From an uncultured Pseudoteredinibacter sp. (lineage in GTDB: Bacteria > Pseudomonadota > Gammaproteobacteria > Pseudomonadales > Cellvibrionaceae), in NCBI RefSeq assembly GCF_947502065.1, contig NZ_CANMYE010000004.1, positions 372,001 to 436,000 of the forward strand: a stretch of 64,000 bases of DNA, read 5' to 3'. Below are positions 10,901 to 17,779 of this stretch, piece after piece. The notes beneath the pieces are model-generated. The model searched no databases. It was not told where the DNA came from and saw only the letters and a list, made by a program, of their open reading frames with translations. Both the position numbers and the translations under genes were made by a program. How positions within the stretch are numbered: position 1 is the first letter of the stretch; each line of letters opens with the position of its first letter.

Positions 10901-11198
10901 GATCAGCAGCGCAACAAGCCTCTGCAAAATCAGCACTTTCAGAGAGAAAACCATAGCCAGGGTGTATGGCATCTGCTCCTACTGTTTTTGCCGCCGCTAT
11001 CAACTCTTCAATGTTTAGGTAAGCAGCCGTACCACGGCCCTTTAAAGCAACAGACTCATCCGCGGCTTTAACATGCAAACACTTGGCATCATCTTCAGCA
11101 AAGACAGCCACACTACTTACCCCTATCAGGTGGCAACTACGGGCAATGCGAAGGGCGATTTCAGAGCGGTTGGCTATAAGAACTTTTTTTATTGGCAT
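7923..11198 (-). CDS. Single-chain biotin-dependent acyl-CoA carboxylase (biotin carboxylase, BCCP and carboxyltransferase fused)
   Basis: All three parts of an acyl-CoA carboxylase are in one chain of about 1091 aa. The biotin carboxylase domain comes first (KVLIANRSEIALRIAR, HPGYGFLSES, ATP-grasp loop KALAGGGGRGIR, FLEVNPRIQVEHTVTE). A biotinyl domain sits in the middle (AVLEAMKMEF, lysine as biotin site), and the carboxyltransferase domain ends the chain (FFAEGGGGRPSDTDF, GRCFAGNAALFG, CDTPGFMVG). This order resembles the long-chain or broad-specificity acyl-CoA carboxylases and differs from the two-gene liuB/liuD enzyme next door. The substrate cannot be read from the sequence. The start at 11198 (MPIKKVLIANR) matches the family; 11216 is an alternative. 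It is divergent from a TetR gene with a shared operator. Confidence 0.85.
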   Translation of the reverse strand: MPIKKVLIANRSEIALRIARSCHLIGVSSVAVFAEDDAKCLHVKAADESVALKGRGTAAYLNIEELIAAAKTVGADAIHPGYGFLSESADFAEACCAADLCFIGPDSELLKKLGDKASARLQAEQANMPMLAGINRPCSLAEATEFFSQHQKNGVMIKALAGGGGRGIRPVRQQEDLVAAYEACQREAQISFANGDVYVEQLLPQARHIEVQILADGQKATHLAERECTLQRRNQKIIEIAPSPSLSQSQRDRIHSAAVHFAEKLGYQGLGTFEFLVDANNPDSFYFLEVNPRIQVEHTVTEQLFDVDLVAVQIALAEGKTLAELGFPIKRNNNNFAVQARVNLEAWDAEGNSKASAGLLSQYMPPKGASIRVDDCAYVGFKYSPAYDPMIAKVIATAADYRSALRLLGRAISEFDIQGVSHNLSLLSNLCQHPAVINNELNTKFVEQHLQVLLEENNSGRFVIESEAVNKSGAKGAAVEIAEGCQLHKASTAAVVSSLNVSLGDVVQKGQVIAVLEAMKMEFPIEALCAGEVKQLFVAEGDAVNEEAALISILKDEQLEQLGSSEETLDLDVIRDDLQEVIDRHNKTLDEFRETAISKRHARGMRSARENINDLIDPGSFNEYGAMAIAAQRKIKSIEELIDQSPADGLIGGTASVNGDLFNDDKSRCMVLSYDYTVFAGTQGLMNHKKTDRILGLAKQWQLPTIFFAEGGGGRPSDTDFAGVAGLDCHTFSAMAELSGLVPTVGIVAGRCFAGNAALFGVCDVTIATKNATVGMGGPAMIEGGGLGRYSPEEVGPVDVLGPNGVLDIIVEDEAEAVATAKKYLSYFQGNCEQWQAHDERLLRHDIPLNRMQVYDVRQLIEHLADIDSVLELRAAFAKGIITALIRIEGRPMGLIANNPKHLGGAIDAEGGDKMARFMQLCDAHDLPIVSLCDTPGFMVGPDSEAQATIRHISRIFVTASSITVPYLTLVTRKGYGLGAQAMAAGSFHNPMLTAAWPSGEFGAMGIEGAVRLGAAKQLAAIEDEQKRQQVFQKMVDKVYEQGKALNMASYLEIDAVIDPLESRQWISRALKATPAVQKRDGKKRPCIDTW

Positions 11199-11249
11199 GC
11201 TGGGAGTCCACAACATAAAGCGAGATTAAATTAAATGTTTTACACAAAG

Positions 11250-11264
11250 TTACACTTGGTGTAA
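11250..11264. promoter_or_regulatory. Candidate TetR operator between carboxylase and TetR gene
   Basis: TTACACTTGGTGTAA is a perfect inverted repeat (6-base arms, 3-base spacer) in the 145-base divergent intergenic region. A further TTACAC half-site lies just beside it at 11240. The position between two divergent genes, one of them a TetR regulator, is typical for an autoregulated operator. Binding is inferred. Confidence 0.6.
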
Positions 11265-11343
11265 TAATTTAACAAGCATTCTTTATATGAATACCTCGCC
11301 ATAAATATACGCTCAAAAGGCAACATTAATAGACGCCAATACT

Positions 11344-11946
11344 ATGGGACTTAGAGAAGATAAAAAGCAGGCCACCCGAGAGCAAATTCTGGCAATAGCC
11401 GAAAGCATGTTGGAAGCTCTCGATTTTGAGCAACTAACCATTGATGATTTGGCAAAAGCGGCTCGGATAAGTCGCAAAACCTTCTTCAACTACTTTAGCA
11501 ACAAAAGCTCAATTCTAGAGGCCCTAGCTATAAAGTGGTTTGCCGATAGAAGCTTCTGGGCAGAAGATGAACTTATCGGCGATGCCGAAGATGCGCTTGT
11601 TCCCAGCAATATCGCTGAAATCAGCGACTGGATCGAAAAGCATAAACGCCTATTAATTATGCTTGAAAAGCACACTCAGGTTTTCAGCTATACCGAGCAA
11701 GGCAACAACCAAGAACTGGATTTATTTGCCCCGGGCCGAAGTTACCGTATTGAGCGGATCGAGAAGGCCCAATTACAAGGACTCATCCGTAATGATATTC
11801 CCGCTTGGCAGATCAGCCGCATGTACGATTGTTTACGACTCGATAGCGTACGATACTGGTTACAACAAACAGATAAGAGCGCCCAATTCAGCAGCTACTA
11901 TCAAGCCTTAAAATCAGTCTTATTACAGGGTATTAGCCGAAAATAA
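11344..11946 (+). CDS. TetR family transcriptional regulator
   Basis: A 200 aa one-domain-plus-ligand-domain repressor. The helix-turn-helix is clear near residues 25-55 (FEQLTIDDLAKAARISRKTFFNYFSNKSSIL), with the typical R-T-F-F-x-Y-F-x-N-K recognition helix and following segment. The C-terminal ligand-binding part is not similar to anything I can name. It is transcribed away from the fused acyl-CoA carboxylase gene, with a palindrome between them, so control of that carboxylase by an acyl-CoA or fatty acid is a reasonable inference. The next gene, liuR, has its own promoter. Confidence 0.88.
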   Translation: MGLREDKKQATREQILAIAESMLEALDFEQLTIDDLAKAARISRKTFFNYFSNKSSILEALAIKWFADRSFWAEDELIGDAEDALVPSNIAEISDWIEKHKRLLIMLEKHTQVFSYTEQGNNQELDLFAPGRSYRIERIEKAQLQGLIRNDIPAWQISRMYDCLRLDSVRYWLQQTDKSAQFSSYYQALKSVLLQGISRK

Positions 11947-12083
11947 GTTCTTTTTAGGCAGTTGCACCTCTCGAAAATCATCCACAACAGCCATATTGGT
12001 TAGCGCTCACAAACAATAAAATAGAATTATTTCAATAACTTAGTGAACAGTAAAAATTTGCAGGCGCACAAAGCAGCTTTACC

Positions 12084-12112
12084 TTTACGTTAACGTCAAC
12101 TTTATTTATAGT
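12084..12112 (+). promoter_or_regulatory. LiuR-type promoter and operator of the liu cluster
   Basis: A near-palindrome TTACGTTAACGTCAA at 12085-12099 contains the perfect ACGTTAACGT and resembles the LiuR boxes described for proteobacterial leucine catabolism genes. It overlaps a plausible -35 (TTTACG, 12084) and spacer, with a -10 TATAGT at 12107 after 17 bases. An operator lying across the -35 to -10 spacer is the arrangement used by MerR-family regulators. It lies 34 bases before liuR. Confidence 0.75.
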
Positions 12113-12145
12113 GTTCAACACCTGAATGAAGAGCAAAGCTGGAAT

Positions 12146-12547
12146 ATGGAACAGAAGAATAAGACCTACAGCATCTCAGAGCTGGCTAAAGAGTTCGATA
12201 TCACCACCCGCGCCATTCGTTTTTATGAAGACAAAGGTTTGCTAAACCCTACAAGAAAGGGGCAAACAAGAATCTACACCCCTGCTGACCGCACCAAGCT
12301 CAAATTGATACTGCGCGGTAAGCGACTAGGGCTAACCCTAGATGAAAGCCGAGACATCATCGGCATGTACAACCCAGGCCAAAGCAATGAAGACCAGCTC
12401 AACACATTGCTCGCCAAGATACGCGAACGCAAGAATTACCTGGAACAGCAACTACACGATATCGAAGTGATGATGCTGGATCTGCAAGAATCTGAAAACC
12501 GAGCGCTTGAAGCACTAGAGGCGTTAGCCTCTAAACAGCAAGCATAA
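12146..12547 (+). CDS. liuR: MerR family regulator LiuR of leucine catabolism
   Basis: A 133 aa MerR protein: N-terminal winged helix (YSISELAKEFDITTRAIRFYEDKGLL), the RIYTPADRTKLKLILRGKRLGLTL segment and a C-terminal coiled-coil dimerization helix (about 85-128). It has no cysteine cluster, so it is not a metal sensor. Being first in a cluster with all liu enzymes and sitting behind a LiuR-type box identifies it as LiuR, which in related bacteria represses the pathway and releases DNA when branched-chain acyl-CoA intermediates accumulate. The ligand is inferred from the family. Confidence 0.9.
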   Translation: MEQKNKTYSISELAKEFDITTRAIRFYEDKGLLNPTRKGQTRIYTPADRTKLKLILRGKRLGLTLDESRDIIGMYNPGQSNEDQLNTLLAKIRERKNYLEQQLHDIEVMMLDLQESENRALEALEALASKQQA

Positions 12548-12592
12548 GCACAAAATAACTGACTAATATCTGCCTTTTTACGGAGCTTTGAT

Positions 12593-13762
12593 ATGAACGT
12601 TTCATACCCTACCCTAAACTTTGACCTAGGCCAGGACGTGGATATGCTGCGCGATGCGGTATATCAATTTGTACAAGCCGAGCTGGCCCCGCGTGCCCAG
12701 GAAATCGACGAGAAAAACGAATTCCCAATGGATATGTGGCGCAAATTTGGTGACATGGGCCTATTGGGTATGACTGTAGAAGAAGAGTACGGTGGCACCA
12801 ATATGGGTTACCTTGCCCACGTAATCGCAATGGAAGAAATCTCCCGTGCCAGTGCTTCAGTTGGCCTGTCTTATGGCGCCCACTCCAACCTATGTGTAAA
12901 CCAAATTCGTAAAAACGGAACCCACGAGCAAAAGCTAAAATATTTACCAAAGCTATGTTCTGGTGAACACATTGGTGCCCTAGCCATGTCGGAACCTAAT
13001 GCTGGCTCTGACGTCGTCAGCATGAAGCTGCGAGCTGAGAAAAAAGGTGATAAATATGTCCTTAACGGCAACAAAATGTGGATCACTAACGGCCCTGACG
13101 CCCACACTTACGTGATCTACGCCAAGACCGACATGGAAGCCCACAGCCGTGGTATTACCGCATTCATTGTAGAACGTGACTTCCCAGGTTTTTCACGTCA
13201 CCAGAAACTCGACAAACTAGGCATGCGCGGCTCCAATACCTGCGAGTTGGTATTCCAAGATTGCGAAGTGCCAGAAGAGAACATTTTAGGCCAACTAAAT
13301 AAAGGCGCCGCAGTATTGATGAGCGGGCTCGACTACGAACGAACCGTTCTTTCTGGAGGCCCTGTCGGTATCATGCAGGCTTGCATGGACGAAGTCGTAC
13401 CTTACATCCACGACCGCAAACAATTTGGCCAATCCATTGGTGAGTTCCAATTAATGCAGGGCAAGGTTGCCGACATGTACGCTGATCTAAACGCTAGTCG
13501 CGCATATTTATATGCCGTAGCGAAAGCCTGTGACCGCGGCGAAGAATCCCGTAAAGATGCAGCGGCCGTCATTCTTTATACCGCCGAAAAAGCCACGCAA
13601 ATGGCATTGCAAGCGATTCAAACCTTGGGCGGTAACGGTTACATCAACGAATTCCCAACGGGTCGTTTATTGCGTGATGCTAAGCTGTATGAAATTGGCG
13701 CGGGCACTTCGGAAGTGAGAAGGATGCTGATCGGCAGAGAACTCTTCAACGAAACCAAATAA
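12593..13762 (+). CDS. liuA: Isovaleryl-CoA dehydrogenase
   Basis: An FAD acyl-CoA dehydrogenase of 389 aa, normal for the family, oxidizing isovaleryl-CoA to 3-methylcrotonyl-CoA in leucine breakdown. Landmarks: [13 protein letters not shown] (substrate/FAD region), [22 protein letters not shown], the LDYERTVL segment with the catalytic glutamate position characteristic of isovaleryl-CoA dehydrogenases, the [14 protein letters not shown] helix and the C-terminal [32 protein letters not shown] signature (split over residues 340-375). It is 45 bases after liuR and is followed by 661 bases of hairpin elements before the next gene. Confidence 0.95.
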   Translation: MNVSYPTLNFDLGQDVDMLRDAVYQFVQAELAPRAQEIDEKNEFPMDMWRKFGDMGLLGMTVEEEYGGTNMGYLAHVIAMEEISRASASVGLSYGAHSNLCVNQIRKNGTHEQKLKYLPKLCSGEHIGALAMSEPNAGSDVVSMKLRAEKKGDKYVLNGNKMWITNGPDAHTYVIYAKTDMEAHSRGITAFIVERDFPGFSRHQKLDKLGMRGSNTCELVFQDCEVPEENILGQLNKGAAVLMSGLDYERTVLSGGPVGIMQACMDEVVPYIHDRKQFGQSIGEFQLMQGKVADMYADLNASRAYLYAVAKACDRGEESRKDAAAVILYTAEKATQMALQAIQTLGGNGYINEFPTGRLLRDAKLYEIGAGTSEVRRMLIGRELFNETK

Positions 13763-13770
13763 CGTGCGAA

Positions 13771-13894
13771 CCCAAAATGCGCTTTTGCTGCGATAGCCGC
13801 GTCGGCGCTGTGCTCAGTCGGTCACGTATTAAACATACGCTCCCTCCCTGCGCGCAGTGCCTCCTTGCTATCACAGCAAAATCACCATTTTGGG
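13771..13894. repeat. Hairpin element A, copy 1 (downstream of liuA)
   Basis: Begins 8 bases after the liuA stop. Nested complementary arms: CCCAAAATG (13771) with CATTTTGGG (ending 13894), TTTTGCTG with CAGCAAAA, and GATAGC with GCTATC. The centre carries GGTCACGTA and TACGCTCC, whose CGTA/TACG ends form a small inner hairpin, followed by CCCTGCG. Copy 2 lies after purH at 62199-62337. The centres agree, whereas the outer arms differ in sequence but stay complementary. Confidence 0.8.
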
Positions 13895-13943
13895 AATCAC
13901 ACTTCCTATATTAAAAAGGAAGTTGAGTTTTTCGAATGTAGGA

Positions 13944-14045
13944 TTTGTGTGCTGTATGCGTTTTCAAAATCCTCACTGCAAGGACGCAGTGGGGAAACTA
14001 TAGGGACATATTTACGTGTTTTTGAAGACGCATGCAGCATACAAA
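13944..14045 (+). repeat. Hairpin element B, copy 1
   Basis: 102 bases: left arm 13944-13969, core 13970-14019, right arm 14020-14045. Of the 26 arm positions, 23 are Watson-Crick pairs and the other three are all G.T (G.U in RNA). The core holds hairpin P2 (CCTCACTGC, loop AAGGAC, GCAGTGGGG) and a weaker P3 (around ATAGGGACAT), then TTTACG. GGATT precedes the left arm and AATCC ends the TTCAAAA motif, giving a possible alternative pairing. GCCGG follows the right arm. Confidence 0.9.
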
Positions 14046-14094
14046 GCCGGCAACTAGCAGAGAAATATTACTGTAAAAGAATACTAAACAAGGA

Positions 14095-14196
14095 TTGTTG
14101 TTACTGTTGTGCTTTCAAAATCCTCACTGCAAGGACGCAGTGGGGAAACTATAGGGACATATTTACGTGTTTTTGAAAGCACAACAGTAACAGCAA
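14095..14196 (+). repeat. Hairpin element B, copy 2
   Basis: 102 bases: arms 14095-14120 and 14171-14196 pair at 25 of 26 positions, the exception being a T.G wobble. The 50-base core (14121-14170) is identical to that of copy 1, yet apart from the TTCAAAA/TTTTGAA inner ends the arms bear no resemblance to those of copy 1. GGATT again precedes the left arm and GCCGG follows the right arm. Confidence 0.9.
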
Positions 14197-14263
14197 GCCG
14201 GTAAGCAGGCACGTAGCTGGCAAAAAAACAGAGCAAAAATTTTAAAAGAACACTGAACGAGGG

Positions 14264-14365
14264 TTGTTGTCACGCAAGGGGGTTCAAAACCCTCACTGCA
14301 GGGATGCAGTGGGGGAGCTACATGGATGTATTTACGCGATTTTGAAACCCCTAGCGTGACAACGA
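14264..14365 (+). repeat. Hairpin element B, copy 3
   Basis: 102 bases: arms 14264-14289 and 14340-14365, 23 of 26 paired plus one T.G wobble and two mismatches. The core (14290-14339) has P2 CCTCACTGC/GCAGTGGGG with loop AGGGAT and P3 TACA/TGTA with loop TGGA. The flanking pentamer is GGGTT and the inner one AACCC, so both changed together relative to copies 1 and 2. It ends 58 bases before the SDR gene. Confidence 0.88.
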
Positions 14366-14423
14366 CCCGCAAAGCAGGCACAAAAGCAAAACTCTAAAAT
14401 ATAAAGAATACAAAGGAAGCCCG

Positions 14424-15311
14424 ATGAGCTACCAGTCATCCTTAGCAGCAAATAGTTTTAACAACAAAACCGTATTGGTCACCGGCGGTGGTTCTGGTAT
14501 CGGTCGTTGTATTGCCCATGAACTGGCTTCACTGGGCGCCAAAGTATTACTTCTTGGTCGCAGCATCGACAAACTGCAAAACGTAAAAGACGAAATTATT
14601 AGTGATGGCGGTCAAGCCGATTTTGGCAGTGTCGATATTCGTGACGAAGCTGGCGTCGTCGAAGTAATTCAAGGCTTCGTAGAAAACCACGGCCCAATTC
14701 ACGGCTTAGTTAACAACGCTGGCGGCCAGTTTCCAGCGGAACTCAAAGACATCAGCGCCAATGGCTTCTTAGCGGTAGTGCGTAACAACCTAGTTGGCGG
14801 TTTTATCGTCGCTCGCGAGGTTTTTAAACAGAGCATGCAAGAACATGGCGGCAGCGTAGTGAATATTACCGCCGATTATTTTGGCGGCATGCCTTTAATG
14901 GGTCACAGTGGCGCCGCAAGAGCCGGCATGGAAAACCTCAGCCAAACCCAGGCCATCGAATGGGCCAATAGCGGCGTACGAGTAAATAGCGTAGCGCCAG
15001 GTTATATCGCCTCTTCAGGTATGGATAGCTACGAAGACCCAGACATGATCGCTCGCATCCCCAAGTTCGGCCAGGCTGTACCAACAGGACGCATGGGCAC
15101 CGAATCTGAAGTCAGCTCAGCAGTATGCTTCTTACTCAGCGATGGCGCGGCCTATATCAATGGCGCCACCATCCCAGTAGATGGCGGCAGCTCATTATGC
15201 CTAAGCTCACCACTTTACGATGTAAAAGTGGCCGACAAAAACAACCAAGCATTCGAAGGGTTTCACCGTGGTGAGACTCCCCAGATATTGAAAGAAAACG
15301 TAACAAAATAG
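14424..15311 (+). CDS. SDR family oxidoreductase, peroxisomal trans-2-enoyl-CoA reductase (PECR)-like
   Basis: A 295 aa short-chain dehydrogenase with the NAD(P) loop TGGGSGIGR (about 20-28), NNAGGQFP (about 97) and the C-terminal PVDGGSSLCL. The usual YxxxK catalytic stretch is replaced by GHSGAARAGMENL, the same HSGAARAG pattern seen in mammalian PECR and close to the dienoyl-CoA reductases, which suggests an acyl-CoA substrate. Its place between liuA and liuB implies a role with branched-chain or citronellyl/geranyl-type acyl-CoA; the reaction is not known. It is followed after 39 bases by liuB. A ribosome site AGGAAG precedes the start. Confidence 0.8.
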   Translation: MSYQSSLAANSFNNKTVLVTGGGSGIGRCIAHELASLGAKVLLLGRSIDKLQNVKDEIISDGGQADFGSVDIRDEAGVVEVIQGFVENHGPIHGLVNNAGGQFPAELKDISANGFLAVVRNNLVGGFIVAREVFKQSMQEHGGSVVNITADYFGGMPLMGHSGAARAGMENLSQTQAIEWANSGVRVNSVAPGYIASSGMDSYEDPDMIARIPKFGQAVPTGRMGTESEVSSAVCFLLSDGAAYINGATIPVDGGSSLCLSSPLYDVKVADKNNQAFEGFHRGETPQILKENVTK

Positions 15312-15350
15312 AATTTGAAACAATAAACCAACAGGAAGCGAGACTTCGCT

Positions 15351-16958
15351 ATGGCTAAAATTCAATCCAAGCTAAATACCCGCGCAGCGGATTTCCAAGA
15401 AAACGCCGAGCACATGCAAACTCAGGTGGACGACCTGCATGGCAAACTCGACACCATCAAACAAGGTGGTGGTGAACGCTCCCAGCAACGCCATGTCAAT
15501 CGCGGTAAATTATTGCCCCGCGACCGCGTAAAAAATCTGTTGGATCCTGGCTCACCCTTTTTAGAGCTATCCCAACTCGCGGGCTATGAAGTCTATGAAG
15601 ATAATGTACCTGCAGCGGGCATTATTACCGGCATCGGCCGAGTCAGTGGTCAAGAGTGTATGATCATTGCTAATGATGCGACCGTAAAAGGCGGCAGTTA
15701 TTATCCTCTGACCGTAAAAAAACATTTGCGCGCGCAAACCATTGCCGAGCAAAACCATCTACCGTGTATATCCTTGGTGGATTCCGGCGGTGCTAACCTG
15801 CCCCGTCAAGACGATGTGTTTCCAGATCGCGAACACTTTGGACGCATCTTCTTTAACCAGGCGAACATGTCCTCAAAGAACATTCCGCAAATTGCCGCAG
15901 TAATGGGGTCTTGTACCGCTGGTGGTGCCTATGTACCTGCCATGGCGGACGAATCCATCATTGTAAAAGAACAAGGTACTATTTTCCTCGGCGGCCCACC
16001 GCTGGTTAAAGCCGCTACCGGCGAAATTGTAAGTGCAGAAGACTTAGGTGGTGCGGATGTGCACTGTCGCACCTCTGGCGTAGCTGATCACTATGCGCAA
16101 AATGATCACCATGCCTTACAACTCGCTCGACAAGCCGTTGCCCGCTTAAATCGTAAAAAGCCCCTTAACATGGATATTCAAGACAGTGTTGAGCCCGCTT
16201 ACGATAGCAAAGAAATTTACGGCGTTATCCCGAAGGATTCTCGCAAGCCCTATGATGTCCGTGAAGTGATTGCGCGCATTGTTGATGGTTCTGAGTTCGA
16301 TGAATTTAAAGCACTGTATGGCACTACACTGGTGTGCGGATTTGCGCGTATCTTTGGATACCCGGTAGGTATCGTCGCTAACAACGGTATTTTATTTGGT
16401 GAATCTGCACAGAAAGGCGCCCACTTTGTTGAGCTTTGTGCTCAGCGCAAAATCCCGCTGGTTTTCCTACAAAACATTACCGGCTTTATGGTTGGCCAAC
16501 AGTACGAAGCTGGCGGCATCGCCAAACACGGCGCCAAGATGGTTACCGCAGTAGCCTGTGCCCAGGTGCCTAAATTTACTGTACTTATTGGTGGCTCTTT
16601 TGGAGCTGGTAACTACGGCATGTGTGGCCGCGCTTACGATCCTCGCTTCTTATTTATGTGGCCAAATGCACGCATCTCGGTTATGGGTGGCGAGCAAGCG
16701 GCCGGCGTTCTTTCGACTATTAAGCGTGACCAGTTTGAAGCAAAGAACGAAAACTGGAGCGAAGAAGACGAAGCTAAATTTAAGCAGCCCATTATCGATG
16801 AGTACGATCGCCAAGGTCACCCTTATTATGCTTCCGCCCGCTTATGGGATGATGGTGTAATTGATCCTGCCGATACTCGTATGGTATTGGGCCTTAGTAT
16901 TTCTGCCAGCTTGAATCGTGAAATCGACGATACCAAGTTTGGCATCTTCCGCATGTAA
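15351..16958 (+). CDS. liuB: Methylcrotonyl-CoA carboxylase, carboxyltransferase (beta) subunit
   Basis: 535 aa, the usual length for the beta subunit, which transfers the carboxyl group from biotin on LiuD to 3-methylcrotonyl-CoA. Characteristic segments: [19 protein letters not shown] near residue 45-62, [49 protein letters not shown], and the second crotonase-fold half with [25 protein letters not shown] and [20 protein letters not shown] (each split across conserved blocks). The combination is specific to methylcrotonyl-CoA rather than propionyl-CoA carboxylases. liuC follows after 9 bases, so the genes are translated from one message. Confidence 0.95.
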   Translation: MAKIQSKLNTRAADFQENAEHMQTQVDDLHGKLDTIKQGGGERSQQRHVNRGKLLPRDRVKNLLDPGSPFLELSQLAGYEVYEDNVPAAGIITGIGRVSGQECMIIANDATVKGGSYYPLTVKKHLRAQTIAEQNHLPCISLVDSGGANLPRQDDVFPDREHFGRIFFNQANMSSKNIPQIAAVMGSCTAGGAYVPAMADESIIVKEQGTIFLGGPPLVKAATGEIVSAEDLGGADVHCRTSGVADHYAQNDHHALQLARQAVARLNRKKPLNMDIQDSVEPAYDSKEIYGVIPKDSRKPYDVREVIARIVDGSEFDEFKALYGTTLVCGFARIFGYPVGIVANNGILFGESAQKGAHFVELCAQRKIPLVFLQNITGFMVGQQYEAGGIAKHGAKMVTAVACAQVPKFTVLIGGSFGAGNYGMCGRAYDPRFLFMWPNARISVMGGEQAAGVLSTIKRDQFEAKNENWSEEDEAKFKQPIIDEYDRQGHPYYASARLWDDGVIDPADTRMVLGLSISASLNREIDDTKFGIFRM

Positions 16959-16967
16959 GGGGTCATC

Positions 16968-17765
16968 ATGAGCGAATCAATTGAAAAGACCTTAAACATC
17001 AGCACCGATGCTCGTGGTGTTCGCACCATCAGCTTAGGGCGCCCAGACATTCACAATGCCTTTGATGATAGCGTGATTGCCGAGCTAAGCGATGCCTTTG
17101 CCGATGCGGATCAAGACGAAAACGTACGCATTGTTGTACTGGCTGCTGAAGGTAAAAGCTTCTCTGCAGGTGCCAACCTTGGCTGGATGAAACGCATGGC
17201 GACTTACAGCTATGAGGAAAATCTAACAGATGCGAACGCGCTGGCCGAAATGCTGCGCCGCTTAAACTTTATGGGCAAGCCAACCATTGCCCGCGTACAA
17301 GGCGCAGCTTTTGGTGGCGCTGTTGGTCTTGTGGCATGTTGCGATATGGCAGTAGCCAGTGAACGTGCCAGCTTTTGTTTAAGTGAAGTTAAAATCGGTT
17401 TGATACCGGCTACCATCAGCCCTTATGTAATCGCCGCTATGGGACAGCGCGCTGCACGACGCTATTTCCTCACGGCGGAGCGCTTTAAGGCTCAAGAAGC
17501 TCAAGCACTGGGCTTGGTCAGCGAAGTGGTTGAAGAAGCGCAATTGGATGAGGCATTAGAAGGCTTAATCAGCGCCCTACTTGGCAACAGCCCACAAGCT
17601 GTCGCCCAAGCTAAGAAGCTAGTCGCCGATGTTGCAGAACGTGAAATTAACAGCGCATTGATTGCTGATACCAGCGAGCGAATCGCCGCTATTCGTGTGT
17701 CAGAAGAAGGCCAAGAGGGTTTGACTGCCTTTTTGGAAAAACGTCAAGCCAACTGGATTCAATAA
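16968..17765 (+). CDS. liuC: Methylglutaconyl-CoA hydratase (enoyl-CoA hydratase family)
   Basis: A 265 aa crotonase-fold protein that hydrates 3-methylglutaconyl-CoA to HMG-CoA. The oxyanion-hole segments are visible: AEGKSFSAGANLGWMKRM (about 60-78) and VQGAAFGGAVGLVACCDMAVA (about 105-125), and the acidic residue region SEVKIGLIPATISPYV follows. NLGWMKRM is typical of LiuC-type hydratases. Placed between the two methylcrotonyl-CoA carboxylase subunits, with 9 and 14 base gaps, it belongs to the same operon. Confidence 0.93.
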   Translation: MSESIEKTLNISTDARGVRTISLGRPDIHNAFDDSVIAELSDAFADADQDENVRIVVLAAEGKSFSAGANLGWMKRMATYSYEENLTDANALAEMLRRLNFMGKPTIARVQGAAFGGAVGLVACCDMAVASERASFCLSEVKIGLIPATISPYVIAAMGQRAARRYFLTAERFKAQEAQALGLVSEVVEEAQLDEALEGLISALLGNSPQAVAQAKKLVADVAEREINSALIADTSERIAAIRVSEEGQEGLTAFLEKRQANWIQ

Positions 17766-17779
17766 GCGGGAAGATTATT

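Noticed and set aside
8051..10956. Several plus-strand frames (60-145 aa) inside the carboxylase gene
   Set aside because: They are antisense shadows of a well-conserved long gene.
13944..14365. Three regularly spaced repeats as a possible CRISPR array
   Set aside because: Repeat starts are 151 and 169 bases apart, repeat units are 102 bases with non-identical arms, and no cas gene is near.
13865..14381. Open frames of 103 aa (+) and 72 aa (-) across the liuA-SDR gap
   Set aside because: They run through the hairpin elements, have repeats of element-coded peptide and no family features or ribosome site.
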